Below are positions 52,544 through 60,921 of a stretch of 64,000 nt of DNA, in pieces. The DNA comes from Alcanivorax jadensis T9 (lineage in GTDB: Bacteria > Pseudomonadota > Gammaproteobacteria > Pseudomonadales > Alcanivoracaceae). The position numbers were made by a program, and so were the translations under genes. The notes under the pieces were generated by a model. That model saw nothing but the letters and a program-made list of their open reading frames with translations. It was not told the DNA's origin and made no database searches. The first letter of the stretch is position 1. Each line of letters begins with the position of its first letter. The stretch lies in assembly GCF_000756655.1 (NCBI RefSeq), contig NZ_ARXU01000002.1, forward strand, positions 1-64,000, in the 5' to 3' direction.

Positions 52544-53155
52544 CTACGGGCGGGTGACCAGCCAGGTGCCGGCGCCGATCATGGTGCCGCCAGCGACGAT
52601 GCTCAGAGGTTGTTGCAAACCGGGATTGCGATGGCGGGTAATCCGTTGGGCCAGTAATGCGTACACAGCCTTAATCCCGCCCACACTGAAAACCGTAATC
52701 AGCAGCACCGCGACAAGATCCATCGCATCCGGCGAGTGCATATCCACAAACAGGGGAAACAGGCTGGCATAGAAAACGATGGCCTTGATGTCGCCCAGGG
52801 TCACCGCCAGGCCGGCGAGAAAACTGACGGTCCTGCTACCACCGGCAAACGGTTCGACTTGCAATGCAGCCCCACGATGCCGGATCAGGTTGATGCCGAA
52901 CCACACCAGCCAGAGCCCGGCGGCAATACGGACCAGGGCAAACAAACCACCCAGTTGCTGGGCCAGCTCGCTCATTCCCCACAGGGCAAGCGCAGCGAAC
53001 AACAGATCCGCCACCACAATACCCGCGGCCACCCACAGGCCCTGCGACAATCCCAGCCGGGCAGAACGCACCACTACCAGGGCCACACTGGTGCTGGGCA
53101 GTGCCGCCAGCACCATCATCACCGGCATCAGTAACAGTAACCCGTATCCATCCAT
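52544..53155 (-). CDS. LysE/RhtB-family exporter
   Basis: A 203-residue inner-membrane protein with about six helices. The N-terminal half (VARSARLGLSQGLWVAAGIVVADLLFA by key residues) and LAGLAVTLGDIKAIVFYASLFPLF are typical of LysE-type amino acid exporters. The substrate is not predictable. ATG 53155 is chosen because AGGG is seven bases upstream; the upstream ATG at 53161 lacks spacing. REP-like units lie in its upstream region, separating it from the TPR gene. Confidence 0.85.
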   Translation of the reverse strand: MDGYGLLLLMPVMMVLAALPSTSVALVVVRSARLGLSQGLWVAAGIVVADLLFAALALWGMSELAQQLGGLFALVRIAAGLWLVWFGINLIRHRGAALQVEPFAGGSRTVSFLAGLAVTLGDIKAIVFYASLFPLFVDMHSPDAMDLVAVLLITVFSVGGIKAVYALLAQRITRHRNPGLQQPLSIVAGGTMIGAGTWLVTRP

Positions 53156-53176
53156 GGCCATGCCCTGCGATAAAAC

Positions 53177-53257
53177 CCGTTGCCTTGCGAACAAGACCCC
53201 CACTAAATCGTTGGTCTCGACACAAACAACACCGTTGGCGCCTTGCTGGCAAGGCGA
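53177..53257. repeat. Pair of REP-like units
   Basis: CCGTTGCCTTGCGAACAAG (53177-53195) and CCGTTGGCGCCTTGCTGGC plus AAGGCGAA (53232-53257) belong to the same family as the units at 43366 and 51475. They fill most of the gap between the LysE and TPR genes. Confidence 0.5.
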
Positions 53258-53273
53258 AGAGGCCGATTCCCTC

Positions 53274-55139
53274 TTACTCTATGGGCGCCTCGGAACCACC
53301 AGCCGGCGGCTCACGCCGGGTCCGCAACGCCTTGTTGTACAGATCGGCCAGTCCTTCATGGGCTGCCGCACTGAAACGCTTCAACCGCTTGCGGGTCACT
53401 GTGACCTGCTCAAACGCGGACGCCTGCAGGGAATATTGCTGACGCCGCATCAGCCGCTCACCGCGCTTTTGCAAGCTGGCCAGCTCCTGCTCCAGAGCGG
53501 GCAGTTCCTGGCGGAAAAAATCCAGCCGCTGGACCCGGTTACTCGCCACCATGACCCGGCTACGCAATTCACGGGTCTGGTCGAGCATGGCGCTGATGTC
53601 GTTCAGTTCCTGCTGGCGCTGCCACTGGCGAGGCACGATATCCTGCTGCATTTCCCACAAAAGAACCCCCTTGTAGAAATCCAGCTTGGCGGTCATATCC
53701 GGCCGTTTACGCTTGCCCCAACTCCGGGTTTTGCGTTCGGCCTCCTGCTGAGCCTGCCAAAGACGCTGCTCATCGTCAGTGGCAAAAGGCAGCGGCTCCT
53801 GATCAGATACAGCAGTCCGGTAATCACCCTGCAGGCGGGTAAGGCGACCCTGAAAATCTTGCTGTGACAATTCCCGCAGCAGGGCCTGAGCCTGGGGCCT
53901 GACTTCCTGATGCTTGCGCTCATGGGCGTCGAGCATGGTCTGCATGGAGGGCAAGGTATTCTGCCATTGAGTCAGCAGATTCCGTTGGCGCATCAGCTCA
54001 TGGTAGTTGTGCCAGCCATGCTGGAACTCCCTGGTGGCAAACCATTCGTAGAAAGTCGGAAAACTCTTCACCCGCTTTGGTAAAAACGGCGGCACCGGGT
54101 CCATGGCGGTGGACCAGCGTGGCTCACCGACCATTTCCGTAAACCAGTCACCATTGGCAATCCGCGCCTCCACTTCCAGCAGGTACTCTTCCAGCCCGTC
54201 GAAGCGTTCCAGCGCAGTCTGGAAAGCCTGACGAGCAGAACGCTGATCGCCCATCTGTTCGTACAGATAGGGGATCGCCAGCTGCGCTTCCTGCACGGTG
54301 GAACGCTGGATCGATTTACGGTCCAGTTTCTGCAGCACCGGCAACGCCCTGGCCGGCTGATTCTCGATCAACAGGGCACGGGCGTAGAGCAGCAGGGAGA
54401 CATCAGCGAACGGCCCTTCCAGGCGGGCATCGCGCAGCAGCTGCAAAGCACGGTCCTCCTGATCGCTGCGCAGCATGTAAATCGCCAGCGCCAGCATGGC
54501 CTTGTCCTTGATCGCGTTTACCTCCTGCGCACCGGGCGGCAGGTTGGCTAGTTCCCACAACCATTCCTGGCCCAGACCAGGGTGCTTGCCGTTGATCCAG
54601 CTGATCGCCAGGTTATAGCGCAGGTAGGCATTGAGCGGGTGATTAGCGGCAAAGGCATCCAGGGATTCCGCCGCCTCTTCATAGCGGCCCAGACGCATCA
54701 GCACCCGCGCCCGCAGGCTGTGGTAAACCTCTTGCAGGTCCTCAGGCTGCGTACCGGCCTGCTGCTCAAGAGTTTCCAAAGCGCGAGCGTATTTCTGTTG
54801 TCGGTAGTAAAGCCCGGCCAGATGAATCCAGGCCCGCTGGGCCACCTCGCCACTGACCTGCTGGTCCAGCAACGCACTGAACACCCGCTCGGCATCCTCC
54901 GGCATACCGTAGGCGCTGTACATGGCGCCCAGCAGCACTTCCAGATCTGCCCGGTGCACATCCACCTCGCCGCGCTCAAGGGCCATCTGTGCCCGCGTCA
55001 GGGCAGCGAAGTAATCCCCCTGCAGATAGAGATATGCCACCTCCCCATAGGCCAACTCCTGCACCTGATGCGGTTTGTCCAGCCGCCCCCAGGCCAGTGA
55101 GCTGATCAGCAACAACACCACGCCAGACCACTTCAGCAT
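53274..55139 (-). CDS. TPR-repeat exported protein
   Basis: A 621-residue protein with a signal peptide (MLKWSGVVLLLISSLAWG) and a series of TPR-like helices in the first 320 residues (LALERGEVDVHRADLEVLLGAMY, GLYYRQQKYARALETLEQQ by key residues). The C-terminal third is rich in Gln/Arg/Glu and probably forms coiled coils (about 440-600). The start at 55139 is set by the signal peptide; the frame stays open upstream. It starts seven bases after the preceding gene, so the two are an operon. Probably a periplasmic scaffold; function unknown. Confidence 0.8.
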   Translation of the reverse strand: MLKWSGVVLLLISSLAWGRLDKPHQVQELAYGEVAYLYLQGDYFAALTRAQMALERGEVDVHRADLEVLLGAMYSAYGMPEDAERVFSALLDQQVSGEVAQRAWIHLAGLYYRQQKYARALETLEQQAGTQPEDLQEVYHSLRARVLMRLGRYEEAAESLDAFAANHPLNAYLRYNLAISWINGKHPGLGQEWLWELANLPPGAQEVNAIKDKAMLALAIYMLRSDQEDRALQLLRDARLEGPFADVSLLLYARALLIENQPARALPVLQKLDRKSIQRSTVQEAQLAIPYLYEQMGDQRSARQAFQTALERFDGLEEYLLEVEARIANGDWFTEMVGEPRWSTAMDPVPPFLPKRVKSFPTFYEWFATREFQHGWHNYHELMRQRNLLTQWQNTLPSMQTMLDAHERKHQEVRPQAQALLRELSQQDFQGRLTRLQGDYRTAVSDQEPLPFATDDEQRLWQAQQEAERKTRSWGKRKRPDMTAKLDFYKGVLLWEMQQDIVPRQWQRQQELNDISAMLDQTRELRSRVMVASNRVQRLDFFRQELPALEQELASLQKRGERLMRRQQYSLQASAFEQVTVTRKRLKRFSAAAHEGLADLYNKALRTRREPPAGGSEAPIE

Positions 55140-55146
55140 GTTCGCC

Positions 55147-55644
55147 TCAGCGCCAGTCACGGAACAGGAGACGAGGCTGCTGTTTGGCCTTGTCATCCTC
55201 AATATGCAGCTGAACGAAATGGCGGCCATGGCGCTTTTCAAACTGCCCGGTGACACCCCGTCGAATTTCCCTGTCCTCTGGCCCCATGCCGGTCACAAAG
55301 GCGGTGATTTCGTGCTCGCCGTTTTTCACGTTGGCCAGCGCCAGTCGCTGCACCGCACCATTTTTCAGGGCCCGGATTTCCCGCTCGGTGTACAGATGGC
55401 TGGCCAGGACTTCGCCATCCAGCTCCAGAGTAATGCTGTCCGGCTGGAAGTAATGGCCCACATCCAGGGACACATAGATGCCCACCTGGGTATCGGCAGG
55501 AAACAGCAGTTCCTCCTCCAGCAATAGCAGACGCTTATTGACTTCCAGTACGTCGCGCTTGAAGTCCGCCAGCTCCTGATCCAGCTCGGCCCCCTGAATC
55601 TGGCTGGCAACCAGCATCAATAGCAACACTACTACTTGGCGCAT
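55147..55644 (-). CDS. Small exported protein paired with the TPR protein
   Basis: A 165-residue protein with signal peptide MRQVVVLLLMLVASQIQG, then a helical stretch (ELADFKRDVLEVNKRLLLLEEELLF) and a beta-rich domain (VGIYVSLDVGHYFQPDSITLELDG by key residues). The latter looks like an immunoglobulin-like or PEGA-like sandwich. The family is not recognised. It is the first gene of a two-gene operon with the TPR protein, suggesting a periplasmic complex. It is divergent from an SDR gene across 125 bases. Confidence 0.75.
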   Translation of the reverse strand: MRQVVVLLLMLVASQIQGAELDQELADFKRDVLEVNKRLLLLEEELLFPADTQVGIYVSLDVGHYFQPDSITLELDGEVLASHLYTEREIRALKNGAVQRLALANVKNGEHEITAFVTGMGPEDREIRRGVTGQFEKRHGRHFVQLHIEDDKAKQQPRLLFRDWR

Positions 55645-55769
55645 TGCGCTCCCCCAATCCCGATGGTTTTTTGGCAATCTACCATAGCCATGCGACTTTG
55701 ACTGTTGCGATCGTCACACCTGATCGGTTCTTCACGTTAACTTGTCCGATCAACGGCGATTCTTCGTCC

Positions 55770-56525
55770 ATGACACCCCCATCGCTTCCCTATCCAGTAC
55801 TGATTACCGGTGCCAGCTCTGGCATCGGTCTGGCACTCACTCGCCTTCATCTGGCGCGAGGAGATCAGGTTATCGCCAGCAGCCGCGACCCTGACAGCTC
55901 GCCGCTGGCGGCACTGACCGCCCGGCATGACACGTTGACGCTGGTGGCGGCGGATCTGACCGACCCACAGGGGCCTGCAGGGCTCGCCGAGGAAGTCAAA
56001 ACACACACAGAGCATCTGTCGCGAGTGATTCATTGTGCCGGGGTGCTACACGATACCCGCCGGAATCTGTCACCGGAAAAGCGACTGGAAGATCTGTCGC
56101 TAGAGAGCCTGGAATACAGTTTCCGACTGAACGCCTGGGCCCCGATGCTGCTGGCCCGCAGCCTGCTGCCACAGCTACGCCGCCAGCCGGCAACCTTCGC
56201 CGCCATCTCTGCCCGGGTCGGCAGTATTACCGACAACCATCTCGGCGGCTGGTACAGCTATCGCAGCAGCAAGGCAGCGCTGAACCAACTGATGCGCACC
56301 TTTGCCGTGGAGGCTCGACGCCGGGCTCCTCAGCTCACCCTGCTGGCATTGCATCCTGGCACCACTGACACCCCACTATCCGCTCCCTTCCAGTCCCGGG
56401 TCCCGGAAGAAAAGCTGTTTTCTGCAGACTGGGTGGCAGAGCAATTGACAGTTCAGCTGGACCAGGCAACACCGGAACAGAGCGGCAGTTTTATTAACTG
56501 GCGGGGCGATCCGCTACCCTGGTAG
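55770..56525 (+). CDS. Short-chain dehydrogenase/reductase
   Basis: A 251-residue classical-type SDR. The cofactor motif is TGASSGIGLAL, followed by ASSRD and a YSYRSSKAAL catalytic segment with Tyr and Lys four residues apart. The serine usually before the Tyr falls in AAISARVGSI. The start at 55770 places the cofactor loop near the N-terminus as expected. Substrate unknown. It resembles the CsgA/C-factor-like SDRs of gammaproteobacteria. Confidence 0.87.
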   Translation: MTPPSLPYPVLITGASSGIGLALTRLHLARGDQVIASSRDPDSSPLAALTARHDTLTLVAADLTDPQGPAGLAEEVKTHTEHLSRVIHCAGVLHDTRRNLSPEKRLEDLSLESLEYSFRLNAWAPMLLARSLLPQLRRQPATFAAISARVGSITDNHLGGWYSYRSSKAALNQLMRTFAVEARRRAPQLTLLALHPGTTDTPLSAPFQSRVPEEKLFSADWVAEQLTVQLDQATPEQSGSFINWRGDPLPW

Positions 56526-56588
56526 CAGATACAAATTTTCCACACTTGTCGCTTGCCATACCCTGCCTGCTCGCGCCACTATCAACGG

Positions 56589-56611
56589 GCTGATACACAA
56601 TGTGTATCAGC
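56589..56611. promoter_or_regulatory. Perfect palindrome, operator-like
   Basis: Arms GCTGATACACA and TGTGTATCAGC flank a single central A. There is no T-tract, so it is more like a protein-binding site than a terminator. It lies 64 bases past the SDR stop and 193 bases before the LEA14-like gene. Its binding protein is unknown. Confidence 0.5.
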
Positions 56612-56614
56612 ACT

Positions 56615-56701
56615 CATGCCGGCGGCCCGGTCAGGATGCCGCGCCATGCGCGCCCCATCAGGGGCGCGGTGGCGTGGCGGGAGATCGGGCCGTTCGGCAT
56701 G
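56615..56701. other. 87-base highly self-complementary region
   Basis: The outer arms CATGCCGGCGGCCCGGTC and GATCGGGCCG..CGGCATG pair with one bulge. The inner part folds into a second stem with GCGCCCC-ATCA-GGGGCGC at its tip. It could be a structured RNA element in the LEA14 leader, a small RNA, or a REP-like palindrome. No coding frame explains it. Confidence 0.5.
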
Positions 56702-56803
56702 CACCTATCCCGCTTCACCCCCGCGACGAATCATCTGCCCTTCATTGATGCAACTTTCCCGCTATGCTTGCCTCTAACAGAGCCAATGCCAAGGAGTTCG
56801 GGA

Positions 56804-57265
56804 ATGAAAAAAGTACTTTCGCTATGGCTGATCACGGCCACCATCGTGCTGGCGGGCTGTCAACGACTGGGGTCGCTGGAGGCGCCGGAAGTCAGCGTAT
56901 CCGGCATTGCCCTCAACAGTATCAGCCTGTTTGAACAGGAATGGGGGCTCACTTTGCGTGCCCGCAATCCCAATGACCGGGAACTGACGCTGAAGAGCCT
57001 GGACTATGAGATCTTTATCAACGGCGAAAAGTTTGCCCGCGGCCTCACCGGCGACAGCGTCACCCTGCCCGCCATGGGCGATGCCCAAGTGACCACCACG
57101 ATTACCACCAGCCTGCTGAGCAGCCTCAAACAGTTGCAGAAAATCCAGCAGCAACAGGACAAGCCGCTGCAGTATCGCCTGGTCGGCAAAGCCAGAGTCG
57201 CCGGGGTACCCTTGCCCCTGTCCTTCGACAAGGAAGGCGAAATGAAACTGCCGGCGATGCCTTGA
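56804..57265 (+). CDS. LEA14/WHy-domain lipoprotein
   Basis: A 153-residue lipoprotein with signal MKKVLSLWLITATIVLAGC and lipobox LAGC. The mature domain matches the LEA type-2/WHy fold (SISLFEQEWGLTLRARNPNDRELTLKSLDYEIFINGE by key residues). These domains occur in desiccation and envelope-stress proteins. AAGGAG is seven bases before the ATG. A 24-base inverted repeat element follows the gene. Confidence 0.88.
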   Translation: MKKVLSLWLITATIVLAGCQRLGSLEAPEVSVSGIALNSISLFEQEWGLTLRARNPNDRELTLKSLDYEIFINGEKFARGLTGDSVTLPAMGDAQVTTTITTSLLSSLKQLQKIQQQQDKPLQYRLVGKARVAGVPLPLSFDKEGEMKLPAMP

Positions 57266-57283
57266 CCCTTCTTTGAAAAGCAT

Positions 57284-57437
57284 TTTTTTACCACAGAGGG
57301 CACAGAGCACACCGAGATAGAACAGTGGTGTTACCTGTGCCCTTAGTGGTTAACCAGACAGCTTCTCGTTTGCTTGATAGTTCCCAACCCAAACCGATTT
57401 TTCCCTCAGTGTCCTCTGTGCCCTCTGTGGTAAAAAA
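57284..57437. repeat. 154-base element with perfect 24-base inverted ends
   Basis: Arms at 57284-57307 and 57414-57437 are perfect inverted copies built on ACCACAGAGGGCACAGAG with T/A tails. The right arm ends at the base before the stop codon of the AraC-family gene. The A/T tracts would let it act as a bidirectional terminator, but the 106-base spacer is unusual for that. Confidence 0.7.
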
Positions 57438-58445
57438 TCACTTCCCCTGACGCTCGCGTCGAAACCGGGCCGGAGTCTGCCCGGTCCAGCGGCGGAAAGC
57501 ATGATTGAAGTTGGAGAGTTCGGAGAAACCCAGTCGATCGCTGATCTCTTCCATGCCCAGCCCGCCCAGAATCAACCACTGCTCCGCCAGCATCCGTCGC
57601 ACTTCATCGAGCAACTCCCGGTAACCGGTGCCCTCAGTGCGCAGCTGCCGACGCAGTGTGCGACTGGTCACACCCAACTCTGATGCCATGGCTTCCATAT
57701 CCGGAAAGCGGCCCGGCTGGCTAAGCAGGCGGCGGCGCACCCGTAACGCCACCCCACCCTGTCGATAGCGCTGCACCAGCAGTTGCTGGCATTGCTCCTC
57801 GCAGAGCCGGGCGGTAACCGGGTTGGCCTGAGGCAAGGGCATATCCAGAAGACCAGCGACAAACCGGGCCTGACTGTGAGACTGATCGAAACAGGGCGGC
57901 AACCCGAAAATAGCGGTAAACGGCGCAGGATCCTGCTCAGGCAATCGCAGGGCCAGGGAGGACAGCGGAATACGGCTGGCGAACAATTCTTCCTGGACCA
58001 TCATCACCGCGCTGGCATCCCGTGCCAGCAGGTAGGGGCGAATGGTTTCCGGTAACCCGCTGTCATCCAGGATCAACACCGCCTCCCCCTGCTCCTCCTC
58101 AAGGCGGATATCCAGGAAGGCAAAGGTCAGATCCAGATAGCGCACCCCCAGCTCCACCGCCTGCCGAAAGGTAGGGCTACTGAGCAGGGCAAAGCCCCAC
58201 ACCCCGTAACTGCTCAGGTGATAACGCTGCCCCATGGCCAGGCCATGTCTGACCGGATCATCCAGCTGCGCACAAAGGTTCTCCACCACCCGGCGCTCCT
58301 GGGCCCGCTCAATGGTCGCCTCCGGCCGATGCAGCATTGCCGGGTCAATATCGCTGCCTGCCAGACAGGCCTGCGCGTCCAGCCCCTGTTCGGCGGCGTA
58401 GGCCATTTGCAGGCGCACACTGGTGATGGCACGACGTACATCCAT
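57438..58445 (-). CDS. AraC-family transcriptional regulator
   Basis: A 335-residue regulator of the type with an N-terminal arabinose-binding-like domain and a C-terminal double helix-turn-helix. The latter is seen as MASELGVTSRTLRRQLRTEG and EEISDRLGFSELSNFNHAFRRW. ATG 58445 is chosen as the first good start (MDVRRAITSVRLQ); the frame stays open upstream. It is divergent from the monooxygenase operon across 93 bases, so it probably controls it. Inducer unknown. Confidence 0.88.
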   Translation of the reverse strand: MDVRRAITSVRLQMAYAAEQGLDAQACLAGSDIDPAMLHRPEATIERAQERRVVENLCAQLDDPVRHGLAMGQRYHLSSYGVWGFALLSSPTFRQAVELGVRYLDLTFAFLDIRLEEEQGEAVLILDDSGLPETIRPYLLARDASAVMMVQEELFASRIPLSSLALRLPEQDPAPFTAIFGLPPCFDQSHSQARFVAGLLDMPLPQANPVTARLCEEQCQQLLVQRYRQGGVALRVRRRLLSQPGRFPDMEAMASELGVTSRTLRRQLRTEGTGYRELLDEVRRMLAEQWLILGGLGMEEISDRLGFSELSNFNHAFRRWTGQTPARFRRERQGK

Positions 58446-58538
58446 GAAATGTCCGCTTCCCACAATTTTCTGTCCCAGAATGCCATAAACAAGACGTATC
58501 CGTCCCGTTAGAGTAACCATCAATAAAAGACTATTGGG

Positions 58539-60005
58539 ATGTTTACCATGCAAGTGACCCACAACGTGGTGATTATCGGTGCCGGCTTCGGCGGACTCGG
58601 CATGGCCATTCGCCTGAAAGCCCAGGGCGAAGAGAATATTTTGATGATCGAGAAAGGCCACGACGTGGGTGGCTGCTGGCGCGACAACACCTACCCTGGC
58701 GCCGCCTGCGATGTGCCTTCCCATCTGTATTCGTTTTCCTTCGAGCGCCATTACCCGTGGAGCCGCCGCTTCGCGCCGCAACAGGAAATCTTTTCCTACC
58801 AGCAATACTGTGCGCGCAAGTACGACCTGTACCGGCATATCCGCTTCAACACGGAAGTCGCCGACGCCCGCTACCAGGATGAAGACGGCATCTGGGAATT
58901 GACCCTGACCAACGGTGACACCCTCACTACCCGGGTACTGATCACCGCCACCGGCCAGCTCAACCAGCCCGCCTACCCGCCGCTGTCCGGTATCGAGGAT
59001 TTCGCTGGTGCGCATTTCCACAGCGCCCGCTGGGACCACGACGTGGACCTGACCGGCAAAACCGTGGCCGTGGTGGGCACTGGCGCCAGCGCCATCCAGT
59101 TCGTGCCGGAAGTGGCCAAGGTGGCCGGCAAAGTAAAACTGTTCCAGCGCTCCGCTGCCCATGTGATTGCCAAACCGGATCGCGCCTACAGCAAACTGGA
59201 ACACCAGGTACTGAGCAAGGCACCCATTACCCAGACCCTGGACCGGCTACGCATTTATGCCACCAACGAATCACGGGCCCTGGGCTTTACCACTTTCCAG
59301 AAGGCCATGAAGGTGTACGAGTGGCTGTTCAGTCGGCACCTGAAGCAGCAGATCAAGGATCCCGCCCTGCGCGAGAAACTGACCCCGGATTACCCCATGG
59401 GCTGCAAGCGCATTCTGATGTCCAACGATTACTACCCGGCCCTGGCACAGGACCATGTGGAGGTGATCAACCACGGCATCAGTTCGGTGGACCAGCGCGG
59501 CCTCACCGACAGCACCGGCACACATCACGACGCCGATGTGATCATCTACGGCACCGGCTTCAAAGCCACCGACTTTCTCACCCCCATGACCATTACCGGC
59601 CGTGACGGGGCAGACCTGAACGCGGTGTGGAAAGATGGCGCCGAAGCCTACCTGGGTATCACCGTGCGCGGCTTTCCCAACCTGTTCATGCTCTATGGCC
59701 CCAACACCAATCTAGGCCACAACTCCATCATCTACATGCTGGAAAGCCAGATTCACTACATCCTGCAATGTGTAGCGGAGATGGACGAACAGGGCATCAA
59801 GGCACTGGAAGTCCGCGACCGGGTTCAGGAAGACTTCAACAAGAAGGTGCAGGACAAAATCAGCAATACCGTCTGGGACAAGGGTTGTCATAGCTGGTAC
59901 AAAACCGAAAGCGGCAAGAACACCAACAACTGGCCCGGCTTCACCTTCGACTACCGCCGCCAGACACGGACCCTGGATTTGAATGACTATGAGCTCCTTC
60001 GTTGA
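58539..60005 (+). CDS. Flavin-containing Baeyer-Villiger monooxygenase (AlmA-like)
   Basis: A 488-residue FAD/NADPH monooxygenase. FAD motif GAGFGG (14-19), the Baeyer-Villiger fingerprint FAGAHFHSARWD (155-166), and a second Rossmann motif VVGTGASA (about 184-191) are intact. Family members insert oxygen into ketones; AlmA relatives act in long-chain alkane use. The ATG at 58539 or the one nine bases later could be the start. It overlaps an esterase gene, and an SDR follows. That arrangement suits ketone to ester to alcohol and acid conversion. The AlmA label is inferred from family and host type. Confidence 0.88.
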   Translation: MFTMQVTHNVVIIGAGFGGLGMAIRLKAQGEENILMIEKGHDVGGCWRDNTYPGAACDVPSHLYSFSFERHYPWSRRFAPQQEIFSYQQYCARKYDLYRHIRFNTEVADARYQDEDGIWELTLTNGDTLTTRVLITATGQLNQPAYPPLSGIEDFAGAHFHSARWDHDVDLTGKTVAVVGTGASAIQFVPEVAKVAGKVKLFQRSAAHVIAKPDRAYSKLEHQVLSKAPITQTLDRLRIYATNESRALGFTTFQKAMKVYEWLFSRHLKQQIKDPALREKLTPDYPMGCKRILMSNDYYPALAQDHVEVINHGISSVDQRGLTDSTGTHHDADVIIYGTGFKATDFLTPMTITGRDGADLNAVWKDGAEAYLGITVRGFPNLFMLYGPNTNLGHNSIIYMLESQIHYILQCVAEMDEQGIKALEVRDRVQEDFNKKVQDKISNTVWDKGCHSWYKTESGKNTNNWPGFTFDYRRQTRTLDLNDYELLR

Positions 60006-60921
60006 ACGAATCAGCCGGGCCCAGTCCGGCACCCAGCAATTGCTGGCCGGCGCCCTGCGCCAGTCCCTGGCAATGCTGTTCAAACCGGTGGCCAACCCCC
60101 GCTTCAGCGTCAAGACACAGCGGCGCTGGCTGGACATCATGGCCAAAACCACGCTGGTCGCCCGGGATGTACCCTGCCATGAGGCTCCCCTGGGGGACGT
60201 ACCCTGCCGGCACTATGCGCCGCTGAATGCCCAAGGCACCGTGCTTTATCTGCACGGTGGTGGTTATGTGGCTGGCAGCCCGGAAAGCCACCGCTCGGTT
60301 ACCTCGCACCTGGCAAAATTCGCCAATGCCCGCGTGGTCGTACCGGACTACCGGCTGGCTCCGGAGCATGCCTGCCCCGCCGCCATCGAGGATGCCGTGG
60401 CTGTGTATCAAGCCCTGCTGGCAGAGGGCGTGGACCCGGCTACCCTGACCATCGCCGGCGATTCCGCTGGCGGCGGTCTTGCCCTGGCCGCCCTGCAAGC
60501 CCTGAAAGCGGAAAAGATCGCCTTGCCCAGCAGCACCATCCTGATTTCTCCCTGGGTGGACCTGAGCCTCAACGACCTGTTCGACACTGACCGGGACATC
60601 ATGCTCAGCCACGCCTGGCTGGCCAGTGCCGCTGGCGCCTATGGCGGTGATGATCCGACTCGCCCGGCCTGCTCCCCGCTCAATGGCGACCTGACGGGCC
60701 TGCCTCCGGTATTGATCCAGTCCGGTAGCGACGAGATCCTGCTCAACGACAGCCACCGCCTGTGCGCCGCCCTGAACGACGCCGGCACCCCGGCCCGTCT
60801 GCAGGTACACCCGCAACGCTGGCATGATTTCCAGCTCCACGCCGGTGTACTGGCCGATGCGGATCAGGCGCTGATGACCTGCGCCCGCTTTATCCACCAA
60901 CACTGGAACCCCGCAGCATGA
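59983..60921 (+). CDS. Alpha/beta hydrolase of the hormone-sensitive lipase family
   Basis: A 312-residue esterase. The oxyanion motif HGGGYVAG (about 91-98), the nucleophile elbow GDSAGGG (159-165), and the C-terminal His in WHDFQLH mark the HSL/family IV group. It overlaps the monooxygenase end by 23 bases and the SDR start by four. Position between these two suggests it hydrolyses the ester formed by the monooxygenase. ATG 59983 or 59989 may be used. Confidence 0.92.
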   Translation: MTMSSFVERISRAQSGTQQLLAGALRQSLAMLFKPVANPRFSVKTQRRWLDIMAKTTLVARDVPCHEAPLGDVPCRHYAPLNAQGTVLYLHGGGYVAGSPESHRSVTSHLAKFANARVVVPDYRLAPEHACPAAIEDAVAVYQALLAEGVDPATLTIAGDSAGGGLALAALQALKAEKIALPSSTILISPWVDLSLNDLFDTDRDIMLSHAWLASAAGAYGGDDPTRPACSPLNGDLTGLPPVLIQSGSDEILLNDSHRLCAALNDAGTPARLQVHPQRWHDFQLHAGVLADADQALMTCARFIHQHWNPAA

